From assembly GCF_003732705.1 (NCBI RefSeq), contig NZ_MOBR01000020.1, positions 62,001 through 126,000 of the forward strand: a stretch of DNA of 64,000 bases, in the 5' to 3' direction. The notes under the pieces are model-generated. The model searched no databases. It worked only from the letters and a program-made list of their open reading frames with translations, and was not told the DNA's origin. Made by a program: the position numbers and the translations under genes. Below, piece by piece: positions 41,577-49,971 of the stretch. Positions within the stretch are counted from its first letter, which is position 1. Every line of letters begins with the position of its first letter. The stretch comes from Pseudomonas frederiksbergensis (GTDB taxonomy: Bacteria; Pseudomonadota; Gammaproteobacteria; Pseudomonadales; Pseudomonadaceae).

Positions 41577-42512
41577 TTACTGAGCCGCGAACCTGGCGCT
41601 GGCCACTTTCACCCCATCCTGCCCATCCCGACTACTCACCCCCACCAGCCAATCCTCCAGCACCTTCGGATTTGCCTTCAGCCAAGCCTTTGCCGCCGCC
41701 CTTGGCTTCTGGTTCTGATTCAGCACCGCATCCATCAATTGATTTTCCATGGCCAGGCTGAACTCCATGTTCTGCAGCAACTTGCCGACATTGCTGCACT
41801 CCTTCAGATAGTCCTTGCGCACGTTGGTATACACCGTTGCCTGACCAAAATTCGGGCCGAAGTATTCATCGCCGCCGCTGAGGTATTTCATCTTGTTCCG
41901 CGTATTCATCGGGTGCGGCTCCCAGCCGAGGAACACCATCCATTCATTTTTGCGGGTGGCGCGTTTGAGTTGCGAGAGCATCGCGGCTTCGCTGGACTCC
42001 ACGACTTTGAAAGCTTTGAGGCCGAACGCATCTTTGTCGATCATGCTCTGGATCAGGCGGTTGCCATCGTTGCCGGGTTCGATGCCATAGATCTGGCCGT
42101 GGAGTTTGTCCTTGAATTTGGAGATGTCGGCGAAGTCGTGCAGCCCGGCGTCGTATACGTAATCCGGCACCGCCAAGGTGTACTTGGCGCCGTGCAGGTT
42201 GGCGCGCACGGTTTCCACGGTGCCGGCGTCGCGGAAGGGTTTGATGTCGTTTTCGGTGGTGGGCATCCAGTTGCCGAGGAACACGTCCAGGTCCTTGCCC
42301 GATGCCAGGGCGCGGTAGGTCACGGGGATGGAGAGCAGGGTGGTTTTGGTGGTGTAGCCGAGGGACTCCAGCACCTCGCTGGTGATGGCGGTGGTGACGG
42401 TGATGTCAGTCCAGCCGACATCGGAAAAACGCACCGTGGCACAGGATTCGGGTTCCGCTGCCTGGGCCAGTAAGGGCAGGGTTAGAGACGCAAGCAAGAG
42501 CAAGGCTTTCAT
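41577..42512 (-). CDS. Choline/glycine-betaine type ABC substrate-binding protein
   Basis: Periplasmic binding protein (OpuAC family) of 311 residues with a signal peptide (MKALLLLASLTLPLLAQAA). ChoX-like segments: VRFSDVGWTDITVTTAI, LDVFLGNWMPT, IEPGNDGNRL, MVFLGWEPHPMN; the last carries a Trp of the aromatic cage that holds quaternary ammonium groups. Related to Pseudomonas CaiX/CbcX/BetX proteins. No permease or ATPase gene is adjacent, so it probably feeds a core transporter encoded elsewhere, as described for such orphan binding proteins in Pseudomonas. ATG 42512 follows TGAGGAGTTG. Confidence 0.88.
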   Translation of the reverse strand: MKALLLLASLTLPLLAQAAEPESCATVRFSDVGWTDITVTTAITSEVLESLGYTTKTTLLSIPVTYRALASGKDLDVFLGNWMPTTENDIKPFRDAGTVETVRANLHGAKYTLAVPDYVYDAGLHDFADISKFKDKLHGQIYGIEPGNDGNRLIQSMIDKDAFGLKAFKVVESSEAAMLSQLKRATRKNEWMVFLGWEPHPMNTRNKMKYLSGGDEYFGPNFGQATVYTNVRKDYLKECSNVGKLLQNMEFSLAMENQLMDAVLNQNQKPRAAAKAWLKANPKVLEDWLVGVSSRDGQDGVKVASARFAAQ

Positions 42513-42655
42513 AAGATCAACTCCTCAAGGGGAAACGTCGGCAGCGGTTTGGGTGTGGCGGTCTTGTTGTTATGGGTGAAGCAAAAACCTGTGAGGGTGC
42601 TTGAGAATCTGTGAGAGCAAGCCCGCTCCCACATGGTTTGCATGTGTTCAGTCCT

Positions 42656-44143
42656 TCAGTGATCTTCAGTCAACGGCTCAACCCCGAACCAGTTCAACGA
42701 CGCCGGTTCGGTGTTGAGGTAGATGTGCTTGAGTTCGGTGAATTCATCGAGTCCGGCGCGGGACAGTTCACGCCCGATGCCGCTGGACTTGAAGCCACCC
42801 CACGGCGCCTGGGGGAACGCGGCGTTGTAGTCGTTGATCCACACCGTGCCGACCCGCAGCCGCTTGGCCATGCGATAGGCTTTGCCGAGATCCCGGGTCC
42901 AGACTCCGGCGGCCAGGCCGTAGGGCGTGTCATTGGCCAGTTGCAGCGCCTGGGCTTCGCCGCTGAAGCGCTCGACGGTGATGACCGGACCGAAGATTTC
43001 CTCCCGGGCGATGCGCATGTCGGCGCGGACGTTGCCGAGCAAGGTCGGGCGCAGCCAAAAGCCCCGTTCGAACTGCTCGGGAATCGTGCCGCCCGCCAGC
43101 AACGTCGCACCTTGTTCGACAGCGCCGGCAATCATCGTCAGGATCAGATCGCGCTGGCCGGCAGAGATCAACGGGCCCATTTGCGTCAATGGATCGAGAC
43201 CGTCACCGAGGCGAATCTTCAGGGTGCGCTTTTGCAAGGCCTCGACAAATCGATCATGAATCCCGTCCTCCACCAACAACCGCGAACCGGCCGAGCAGAT
43301 TTGCCCCGCGTTGAAAAACACCGCGTTCAACGCCTGATCCAGCGCCACGTCGAAGTCAGCATCGGCGAATATGATGTTTGGATTCTTGCCCCCCAACTCC
43401 AGCGCCACGCGCTTGAAATTACCGGTGGCGGCGCGCATCACCTTGCCGCCGGCCCCGGCGCCACCGGTCAGCGACACCAGGTCCACGTCAGCACTGGCGG
43501 CCAGCAATTCACCGATATCGCCGGGCCCACAAAGCAGGTTGAACACCCCCGCCGGCAAACCTGCTTCAGCGAGCAATTCGGTCAAACGGTGAGCCGTCAT
43601 CGGCGTCAGGCTGCTGGGCTTGCACACTACGGTGTTGCCGGCGGCCAGGGCCGGGGCGATCTTCCACACCGCTTGCAGCAGCGGATAATTCCACGGCGCA
43701 ATCAACGCGCAAACGCCCACCGGTTCGCGCTGGTTGAAACTGATGACATGGGCCGGTGCGTGGCTGTTGACGTTGGCGCTTTCGGTTTCCAGCAGGGCGG
43801 CGTAGAAGCGAAACGTGGCGACCACATTGCCGACGTCACCGAGGCTTTCGCCCAGGGTCTTGCCGGCGTTGAGGGTTTCCAGACGCGCCAGATGCTCGGC
43901 GTCCTGCTCGATCAACCCGGCGATCTGTTGCATCAATTGGGCGCGTTCGGTGACGGGCATCGTCGGCCATGGGCCTTCATCAAAGGCGTGGCGTGCAGCA
44001 CTGATCGCCAACGCCGCATCGACTGGCCCGGCCACCGCCACCTGGGCCAATACTTCCTCGTTCGCCGGGTTGATCACCTCGCGAAAACGCGCCTGTTGCG
44101 GCGCTTGCCAAACACCAGCAATGAACAACGGAATCTGCACCAT
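42656..44143 (-). CDS. Aldehyde dehydrogenase, betaine-aldehyde-dehydrogenase-like
   Basis: NAD(P)+-dependent aldehyde dehydrogenase of 495 residues. Visible: APWNYPLLQAVWKIAPALAAGN, split APWNYPLLQAVW / KIAPALAAGN; catalytic Glu in LELGGKNPNIIF; nucleophile Cys in FNAGQICSAGSRLL; C-terminal PWGGFKSSGIGRE. Closest in feel to BetB and gamma-aminobutyraldehyde dehydrogenases. Context (GMC dehydrogenase, betaine binding protein) suggests it oxidises an aldehyde derived from a quaternary-amine alcohol. ATG 44143 with GGAGACATCG upstream. Divergent from the aldolase gene over a region with palindromes. Confidence 0.88.
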   Translation of the reverse strand: MVQIPLFIAGVWQAPQQARFREVINPANEEVLAQVAVAGPVDAALAISAARHAFDEGPWPTMPVTERAQLMQQIAGLIEQDAEHLARLETLNAGKTLGESLGDVGNVVATFRFYAALLETESANVNSHAPAHVISFNQREPVGVCALIAPWNYPLLQAVWKIAPALAAGNTVVCKPSSLTPMTAHRLTELLAEAGLPAGVFNLLCGPGDIGELLAASADVDLVSLTGGAGAGGKVMRAATGNFKRVALELGGKNPNIIFADADFDVALDQALNAVFFNAGQICSAGSRLLVEDGIHDRFVEALQKRTLKIRLGDGLDPLTQMGPLISAGQRDLILTMIAGAVEQGATLLAGGTIPEQFERGFWLRPTLLGNVRADMRIAREEIFGPVITVERFSGEAQALQLANDTPYGLAAGVWTRDLGKAYRMAKRLRVGTVWINDYNAAFPQAPWGGFKSSGIGRELSRAGLDEFTELKHIYLNTEPASLNWFGVEPLTEDH

Positions 44144-44213
44144 CGATGTCTCCAGCCAAGTGGGTCGTGACGGTCACTATGGCGGGGGCGGTGAGGGGGC
44201 TCTTGATCAAACG

Positions 44214-44242
44214 CGGCATAACCATGCCGTTTTCCCACGGCA
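44214..44242. promoter_or_regulatory. Overlapping palindromes in the aldehyde dehydrogenase-aldolase promoter region
   Basis: CGGCAT-AACC-ATGCCG (44214-44229) shares its right arm with TGCCG-N8-CGGCA (44225-44242), giving three alternating half-sites. Placed between two divergent genes, a likely operator for the cluster regulator; binding protein not identified. Confidence 0.45.
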
Positions 44243-44346
44243 GTGACGCCGCGAAATAACGGCAGCCAATGTCGTTTCCCATCAAGTGCCGGCGCGGCGT
44301 CTCTCTACACTGCGCAAAAGCCGATCCACCACGCCGAGGGCACACG

Positions 44347-45075
44347 ATGAATCAACCTGTCGAGCAACTGAGAATTCGCCTGGCCTGCGCCTTTCGCTGG
44401 GCGGCGCGGCTGAACTTGCACGAGTCCATCGCCAATCACTTCAGCGTGGCGGTGTCGGGGGACGGTCGAGAGTTTTTGATCAATCCGTATGGCAAGCATT
44501 TCTCGCGGATCAAGGCCAGTGACTTGCTGCTGGTTAACGCCGATGACCCGGCCAGTCTCGACCGCCCCGACGCGCCGGACATCACCGCGTGGGCCTTGCA
44601 CAGCGCCTTGCACCGCAATCAGCCGCATGCCCGTTGCATCCTGCACACTCACTCCAAATACGCGACGGCACTGGCGTGTCTGACCGATTCGCGGTTGCCA
44701 CCGATCGAGCAAAACGCGATGCGTTTTTTCGAGCGCGTGGCGATAGATGACGGTTTCGACGGTATGGGATTGGGCGAGGAGGCGGAGCGGGTCAGTCACT
44801 TGCTCGGCGACAAACCGATCCTGCTGATGGGCAACCACGGCCTGCTGGTGGCGGCACCGAGCATCGCCCAGGCGTTCGATGATTTGTACTACTTCGAACG
44901 CGCCTGCGAGACCTACATCACCGCGCTGTCCACTGGTCGCGAGTTGCGCATCGCCAGTGACGAGATCGCACGCAAGACTTGCCGGCAATGGCTGGATTAC
45001 CCGGGCTTTGCCGACAAACATTTCAACGCATTGATGGAAATTCTGAACGAGGAAGAACCGGGCTATCGGCTGTAA
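44347..45075 (+). CDS. Class II aldolase/adducin family protein
   Basis: 242-residue member of the L-fuculose/ribulose phosphate class II aldolase family. Zinc-binding His residues are visible in CILHTHSKYATAL and in the later LMGNHGLLVA; NHFSVAVSGDGREFLINPYG (N-terminal) and the Glu in PPIEQNAMRFFE also fit. Members cleave or epimerise sugar phosphates or act as decarboxylases; here the substrate is probably linked to the surrounding quaternary-amine genes. ATG 44347. Its stop is one base from the stop of the convergent regulator gene. Confidence 0.8.
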   Translation: MNQPVEQLRIRLACAFRWAARLNLHESIANHFSVAVSGDGREFLINPYGKHFSRIKASDLLLVNADDPASLDRPDAPDITAWALHSALHRNQPHARCILHTHSKYATALACLTDSRLPPIEQNAMRFFERVAIDDGFDGMGLGEEAERVSHLLGDKPILLMGNHGLLVAAPSIAQAFDDLYYFERACETYITALSTGRELRIASDEIARKTCRQWLDYPGFADKHFNALMEILNEEEPGYRL

Positions 45076-45076
45076 A

Positions 45077-46141
45077 TCAGTCCGCCTCGGCCGGGCGCCG
45101 TTCCTTGCTCAAGGGCTGGCGCATCACCGGGGCGGTAAAGACCTGGCTGCGGTCTTCGCTGGGCGGGCAGCCGAAGCGGGCGCGGTAGGTGCGGGAGAAA
45201 TGCTCCAGCGAACCAAAGCCTGAACACGCCGCCACTTGTGCAACGCTCAGGTGCGTTTGTTGCAGCAAGCTATGGGCCTTGGCCAGGCGCAAGGTGATGT
45301 AGTACTTGAGTGGCGACAAGCCGGTTTGATGTTTGAACTGACGCTCCAGTTGCCGCCGCGAGAGCCCGACCTGACTGGCAATCGCCTCGCAATCCAGCGG
45401 TTCCTCCAGGGCTTTTTCCATCAACTGCACCGCCCGGCGAATCTTGCTGCCGTACATCCCGGTGTTGCCCGGGCCGCCGTCGAGTTGATTGTCCGCCGGT
45501 GCCCGCACATGCCCCATCAACAGGTGCATGGCGATTTCCCGGGACAAGTCGCTGTCGACGCTTTGGCCGATCCAGCCCAACAGCATGTCCAGCGTGGTGG
45601 TCGCGCCGGCGCAGGTCATGCGTTGACGCTCCAGAGTGTAGAGCTGCGGCTTGGCGTGGACCCGTGGATAGCTTTCCTGAAACCCCTGAAGATTGTCCCA
45701 GTGCACCGCTGCTTCGTAACCGTCGAGTACCCCGGCGGCGGCGAGCAATTCAGTGCCGGTTTCCACGCCCATCAACACCGCGCCGAACAACGCCTGTTTG
45801 CGCAGCCAACTCTTGAGCGCCAGGTTGCGGCTGTGTTTGTGCACATCGAAACTGGCGATCACCAGGCACACATCAAAACCCTGATCAGCGCGCAGACCGT
45901 CATTGGCCACGGTGCTCAAGCCATTGCTGGCCTGCACCGGTTCGCCGTCCAGGGACAGCAGTGACCATTCGAAAAGCTGCCGTTGAGTCAGCCAATTGGC
46001 AATCGCCAACGGCTCCAGCACCGCCGCCAGGCCGAAGTTGGAAAACGACGGCAGCAACAACACCGCGACCCGCAACGGCGCGACATCGCCACGCCGCCAA
46101 GTGAAGCGGGTTTGCGGGCTGTTGGACGACTGATCATTCAT
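45077..46141 (-). CDS. GlxA-type AraC regulator (GATase1-like domain)
   Basis: 354 residues: N-terminal DJ-1/PfpI-like domain (LRVAVLLLPSFSNFGLAAVLEPL split LRVAVLLLPSFSN / FGLAAVLEPL; LMGVETGTELLAAAGVL, where the usual nucleophile Cys position reads Val-Glu) and C-terminal AraC HTH (GLSRRQLERQFKHQTGLSPLKY split GLSRRQLERQFKH / QTGLSPLKY). The same architecture as GbdR, CdhR, SouR and ArgR, which sense betaine, carnitine, sarcosine or arginine in Pseudomonas. It follows the GMC gene by nine bases in the same operon, so it very probably senses the substrate or an intermediate of this cluster. Confidence 0.9.
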   Translation of the reverse strand: MNDQSSNSPQTRFTWRRGDVAPLRVAVLLLPSFSNFGLAAVLEPLAIANWLTQRQLFEWSLLSLDGEPVQASNGLSTVANDGLRADQGFDVCLVIASFDVHKHSRNLALKSWLRKQALFGAVLMGVETGTELLAAAGVLDGYEAAVHWDNLQGFQESYPRVHAKPQLYTLERQRMTCAGATTTLDMLLGWIGQSVDSDLSREIAMHLLMGHVRAPADNQLDGGPGNTGMYGSKIRRAVQLMEKALEEPLDCEAIASQVGLSRRQLERQFKHQTGLSPLKYYITLRLAKAHSLLQQTHLSVAQVAACSGFGSLEHFSRTYRARFGCPPSEDRSQVFTAPVMRQPLSKERRPAEAD

Positions 46142-46150
46142 GAGCGATCT

Positions 46151-47812
46151 CTATCGTTGTCGAGTCTGCCACTGCGGATGAATCCAGACCGGCGCATCCA
46201 GTGCCGCCAGCGGTGGCAGGTCACGGATCAGGTCGCTGGCCTTTTCCGCGATCATCACCGTTGGCGCGTTGGTGTTGCCGCTGACGATCACCGGCATGAT
46301 CGAGGCATCCACTACCCGCAAGCCGTCGAGGCCGTGCACCCGCAATTGTGGGTCGACCACCGCTTCCGGGTCGCTCGCCGGGCCCATCTTGCAGGTGCCG
46401 CTGGCATGGTAGCCGGTTTCTGTCACGTTTCTGGCCCACGTATCCAGCGCTTCGTCGCTTTGCGCCTGGGGGCCGGGGACCCGTTCTTCACCTTTGAAAG
46501 CAGCCATGGCCGGTTGCTCGATGATCTCGCGCACCAGCCGTGCGCCGGCGCGCATGTCGGCTCGATCCTGCTCGGTTTTCAGGTAATTGAACAGGATGCG
46601 CGGCGGTTGTCGAGGGTCGGCGCTGTTCAAGGTGACGCTGCCCAGGCTGGTGGGGCGCATCAGATCGATATGAATCTGGAACGCGTGTCCCGGCACCAGA
46701 TCGACACTGCCCGGTTGCACGGCCAGCGGCATGAAGGTCAGTTGCAGGTCGGGATGCTCGACACCAGCGCGCGAGCGGATAAATGCCCCGGCCTCGAAAT
46801 GATTGCTCGCCGCGAGTCCGTCATGGGTGACGAACCAACGGGCGCCGATCCACCACTTGCCCGGCGCGGTGGTCCAGGGATAGAGCGACACCGGTTTTTT
46901 GCACAGGTACTGCACGACCGTGTCCGGGTGATCGTTGAGCCGTTTGCCGACGCCGGGCAGGTCGTGAAGCACGCTAATGCCGAGGTCGCGCAACTCCGCC
47001 GCCGGACCAATGCCCGACAGCAACAACAACTGCGGCGAATTGATTGCCCCGGCGGTGAGCAACACTTCGCGGCGGGCGTGTGCCTGATGCGTCTTGCCGT
47101 TCTGCTCGTACTCGATTCCGACCGCACGCTGGCCGTCGAACAGAATACGCAACGCCAACGCATCAGTAGCCACCCGAACGTTGCCCCGCGCCAGCGCTTC
47201 GCTCAAATACCCTCGCGAAGTGCTCCAGCGCCGCCCGTTGCGAGTCGTGCGATCCACCGGCCCGAACGCTTCCTGGCGATAGCCATTCAAATCGCTGCTC
47301 AAGCCGTACCCGGCCTCGGCACCCGCCGCCAGAAACGCCGCGCACAACGGCGTTTGCGTATCGCCGGGGGTGACGTGCAGATGCCCCGTCGCGCCTCGGT
47401 AATCGTCGGCGCCCTCGGCATGGGTTTGCGCGCGTTTGAAGTACGGCAGCACCGCTTGATAGCTCCAACCGGCGCAACCTTGCTCGGCCCAGCCGTCGTA
47501 ATCCCGAGCATGGCCACGGATGTAGACCATGCCGTTGATCGACGACGAACCGCCCAGCGTCCGGCCGCGCGGCGTGCCAATCCGGCGACCGTCCAGATAC
47601 GGTTCCGGCTCGGAGCTGTAGCTCCAGTTGTAGCGCGTACCGCCGACCACGATGCCCACGGCCGAGGGCATGTCGATGGTCCAGCTCTGGTCTGCAGGGC
47701 CGGCTTCCAGGACCAGAATCCGTGCGGTGGAGTCTTCGCCAAGACGATTGGCCAACACGCAACCCGCTGACCCTGCGCCCACAATCAGGTAATCAAACTC
47801 ATGATCGGCCAT
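46151..47812 (-). CDS. GMC oxidoreductase, choline-dehydrogenase-like
   Basis: FAD-dependent alcohol dehydrogenase of 553 residues. FAD motif YLIVGAGSAGCVLANRL at the N-terminus, GMC signature 1 GRTLGGSSSINGMVYIRG, signature 2 LTAGAINSPQLLLLSGIG, and catalytic His in TGYHASGTCKMG with the second His replaced by Asn in VIVSGNTNAPTVM, as is usual for this subfamily. Similar to BetA but in a different gene context from betIBA. ATG 47812 is chosen; the frame open to 47887 runs into REP sequence. Upstream gene of the regulator. Confidence 0.88.
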   Translation of the reverse strand: MADHEFDYLIVGAGSAGCVLANRLGEDSTARILVLEAGPADQSWTIDMPSAVGIVVGGTRYNWSYSSEPEPYLDGRRIGTPRGRTLGGSSSINGMVYIRGHARDYDGWAEQGCAGWSYQAVLPYFKRAQTHAEGADDYRGATGHLHVTPGDTQTPLCAAFLAAGAEAGYGLSSDLNGYRQEAFGPVDRTTRNGRRWSTSRGYLSEALARGNVRVATDALALRILFDGQRAVGIEYEQNGKTHQAHARREVLLTAGAINSPQLLLLSGIGPAAELRDLGISVLHDLPGVGKRLNDHPDTVVQYLCKKPVSLYPWTTAPGKWWIGARWFVTHDGLAASNHFEAGAFIRSRAGVEHPDLQLTFMPLAVQPGSVDLVPGHAFQIHIDLMRPTSLGSVTLNSADPRQPPRILFNYLKTEQDRADMRAGARLVREIIEQPAMAAFKGEERVPGPQAQSDEALDTWARNVTETGYHASGTCKMGPASDPEAVVDPQLRVHGLDGLRVVDASIMPVIVSGNTNAPTVMIAEKASDLIRDLPPLAALDAPVWIHPQWQTRQR

Positions 47813-47850
47813 GGTTTGCTGTGCTCCACTAAAAATAACGACATTCAACC

Positions 47851-47940
47851 TGTGGGAGCGAGCCTGCTCGCGAATGCAATCGATCATTCAAGATTGATAT
47901 TGACTGACCCACCGCTTTCGCGAGCAGGCTCGCTCCCACA
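47851..47940. repeat. REPIN between the GMC and Rieske genes
   Basis: Inverted pair of GTGGGAGCGAGCCTGCTCGCGAA REPs, filling most of the 143-base gap. Confidence 0.88.
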
Positions 47941-47955
47941 GGGATTGTGCTTGGC

Positions 47956-49125
47956 TCAGAGGCTGCTCGGCCCATGAATCCCGTTAAACACCAACTTATG
48001 AAAGTGATGCACCAAGTGCTCGCTTTCATTGCTGCGCTGGGCATCGATCATGTAGCGCCCCTGGTCGTAACCCAGGGAATGCAGGCCTTTCTGCACCGAG
48101 ATATTCAGCGCGATATCTTCCGGTCCCAGATCCTCATTCATCCACTTCATGCACGACGCACTCACCGCCGCCGTCTCACCATTGTTGGAGTAATAACCAA
48201 AGCGCAGCAGCGAGCGCTCGGCGTCCAGCGGGATCATGATGAATGAGCCCAGAAACTCCGAAAACGGGAAGGTGTAGAAGGTGTTGTTCGGCCACATGCC
48301 AATGTTGAAGAAGCATTCGTCGGGGTTCACTTCGGGTTTCAAAGGCACACCGTAAGCTTCGGTCACCGAGAGGTTGGCCGGGGCGATGTAGGTCCACCAG
48401 TTGTCGCGTTTGGTCAACTGATAGCCCTTGAAGTCGATCAGCTTGGCGAGATCGATGTGGCACGGCCCGGACAACTTGAAGTGATAGCCCTCGATGGAGT
48501 TGTCCATGATCACCTTCCAGTTGGCCGGCACGATCACGTCCTGCTCCTCGATCAGGCGCATGTTCGCCAGGTTCGGAAATACACGACGCATCTCTTCATC
48601 GGCACCCGGGAACATGTCCCGCAACGATGGCGCCGCCGGGTCGAGATTGAAGTAGATGAAGCCACCCAATTCTTCAGTGCGAACTTGCGGGATATTGAAC
48701 TGCTGCAACTCGAAGTTCTTCATCTTGTCGCAACGGGGCGCACCGCGCAGGGTCCCGTCCATCTCGTAGCACCACGAGTGATAGGCGCAGCGCACCACGC
48801 CGCCCGTCGTACCGCGCCGCTCTTCGAGCAAGCGATTGCCGCGATGCTGGCAAACGTTGTGGAACCCATGAATCTGACCCTGACGATTCCTCGCCACCAC
48901 CACGCTCTGATCAAACAGATCCGTCACCACGTACTGACCCGGCTCGGCGAACTCGCTGACATGCCCGGCCACGTGCCAGGCGTGCATGAAAATATTGTCG
49001 CGCTCAGCCTTGAACAGCGTCTCGTCGAAGAAATAACGCGAGGGCAGGGTGAACGCTTCTTCCGGGTCCTGACGATCCCAACCCTCGACGGGGCTTTGCT
49101 GTTTGCGGGTCTGGAAGTTTTGCAT
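47956..49125 (-). CDS. Rieske non-heme iron oxygenase, choline-monooxygenase/GbcA-like
   Basis: Alpha subunit of a ring-hydroxylating-type oxygenase, 389 residues. Rieske ligands: CQHRGNR and CAYHSWCYEMDG. The mononuclear iron site starts at DNSIEGYHFKLSGPCHIDL. Proteins of this type demethylate or hydroxylate quaternary amines (glycine betaine, carnitine, stachydrine, choline). A ferredoxin reductase partner is needed but none is encoded nearby. ATG 49125 follows GTGGAGATCG; the frame to 49155 is longer without a better site. Confidence 0.88.
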   Translation of the reverse strand: MQNFQTRKQQSPVEGWDRQDPEEAFTLPSRYFFDETLFKAERDNIFMHAWHVAGHVSEFAEPGQYVVTDLFDQSVVVARNRQGQIHGFHNVCQHRGNRLLEERRGTTGGVVRCAYHSWCYEMDGTLRGAPRCDKMKNFELQQFNIPQVRTEELGGFIYFNLDPAAPSLRDMFPGADEEMRRVFPNLANMRLIEEQDVIVPANWKVIMDNSIEGYHFKLSGPCHIDLAKLIDFKGYQLTKRDNWWTYIAPANLSVTEAYGVPLKPEVNPDECFFNIGMWPNNTFYTFPFSEFLGSFIMIPLDAERSLLRFGYYSNNGETAAVSASCMKWMNEDLGPEDIALNISVQKGLHSLGYDQGRYMIDAQRSNESEHLVHHFHKLVFNGIHGPSSL

Positions 49126-49373
49126 GGGGACGATCTCCACAGTGACTGGCCGCACGGCACGGCTGCTTGTTCTGGGAGTTAATTTAGGGGGAGGGGAAGG
49201 GTGGGGATTGATGGATTACGACGAGTTGCGTGGGGGAATGATCAAGGACTGTGGCGGTGGTGCAGCGCTGTGGCGTCCAAGGGTGGCGACCCTTCATCGA
49301 CCCTCCAAGGAATGATTTGCCGGGCTTAATAGGAAGCATTACTATTCACGCCTTCCTCCCACAGCACACCGTA

Positions 49374-49874
49374 ATGACCCCCAAGCTGCCCCGCACCCAC
49401 GGCTTTTTCGAGCATTACGAAGAGTTGATCGGCACCTGGACCCGTCGCCTGAGAAATCGTCAGCAGGCTGAGGATCTGGCCCACGACACCTTCGTGCGGG
49501 TGCTTGAGTCGGATTCGGCGGCGGTGGAGCAGCCTCGGGCGTATTTGCACCAGACCGCGCGCAACATTGCGGTGGATGGCTATCGGCGTGAGGATCGGCG
49601 GGGCGCCATGGAGTCCGAGGCGATTGATCACAGTGTGTCGTCGTCCGGCGACCCGGAGCATTTCATGCATGCGATCCAGTTGGCCGATTCCATTGAACGG
49701 GCGCTCACGGAGTTGCCGATTAACTGCCGCAAGGTGTTTGTCTGGCAGAAGATCGAAGGCCTGACCCAGGCGGAAATCGCCGAGCGGTTGGGGCTGTCCA
49801 AGAACATGGTGGAAAAATATATGATCCGCACCCTGCGGCACCTGCGGGATCGTCTGGATGGGGCGCAGTCATGA
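49374..49874 (+). CDS. fecI: ECF sigma factor, FecI-like
   Basis: Iron-starvation ECF sigma factor of 166 residues: region 2 (NRQQAEDLAHDTFVRVLE), region 4 HTH (LTQAEIAERLGLSKNMVEKYMIRTL split LTQAEIAERLGLS / KNMVEKYMIRTL). Followed by the FecR-like regulator and FecA-like receptor, the complete surface-signalling set. ATG 49374 is chosen; a long upstream frame from 49251 lacks support. The AT-rich stretch AATAGGAAGCATTACTATTC just upstream (49329-49348) could hold a Fur site. The 248-base gap to the Rieske gene otherwise shows nothing. Confidence 0.88.
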   Translation: MTPKLPRTHGFFEHYEELIGTWTRRLRNRQQAEDLAHDTFVRVLESDSAAVEQPRAYLHQTARNIAVDGYRREDRRGAMESEAIDHSVSSSGDPEHFMHAIQLADSIERALTELPINCRKVFVWQKIEGLTQAEIAERLGLSKNMVEKYMIRTLRHLRDRLDGAQS

Positions 49875-49971
49875 TTTGCGGTGCCGCGCAAAAGATCGCA
49901 GCCTTCGGCAGCTCCTACAGAGAGGTGTGCCGTCATCTCCCATTTACATCCCCGGCCAAACAGGAATTTCC

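Noticed and set aside
45983..47770. 595-residue plus-strand frame opposite the GMC gene
   Set aside because: Shadow frame; GMC motifs are on the minus strand.
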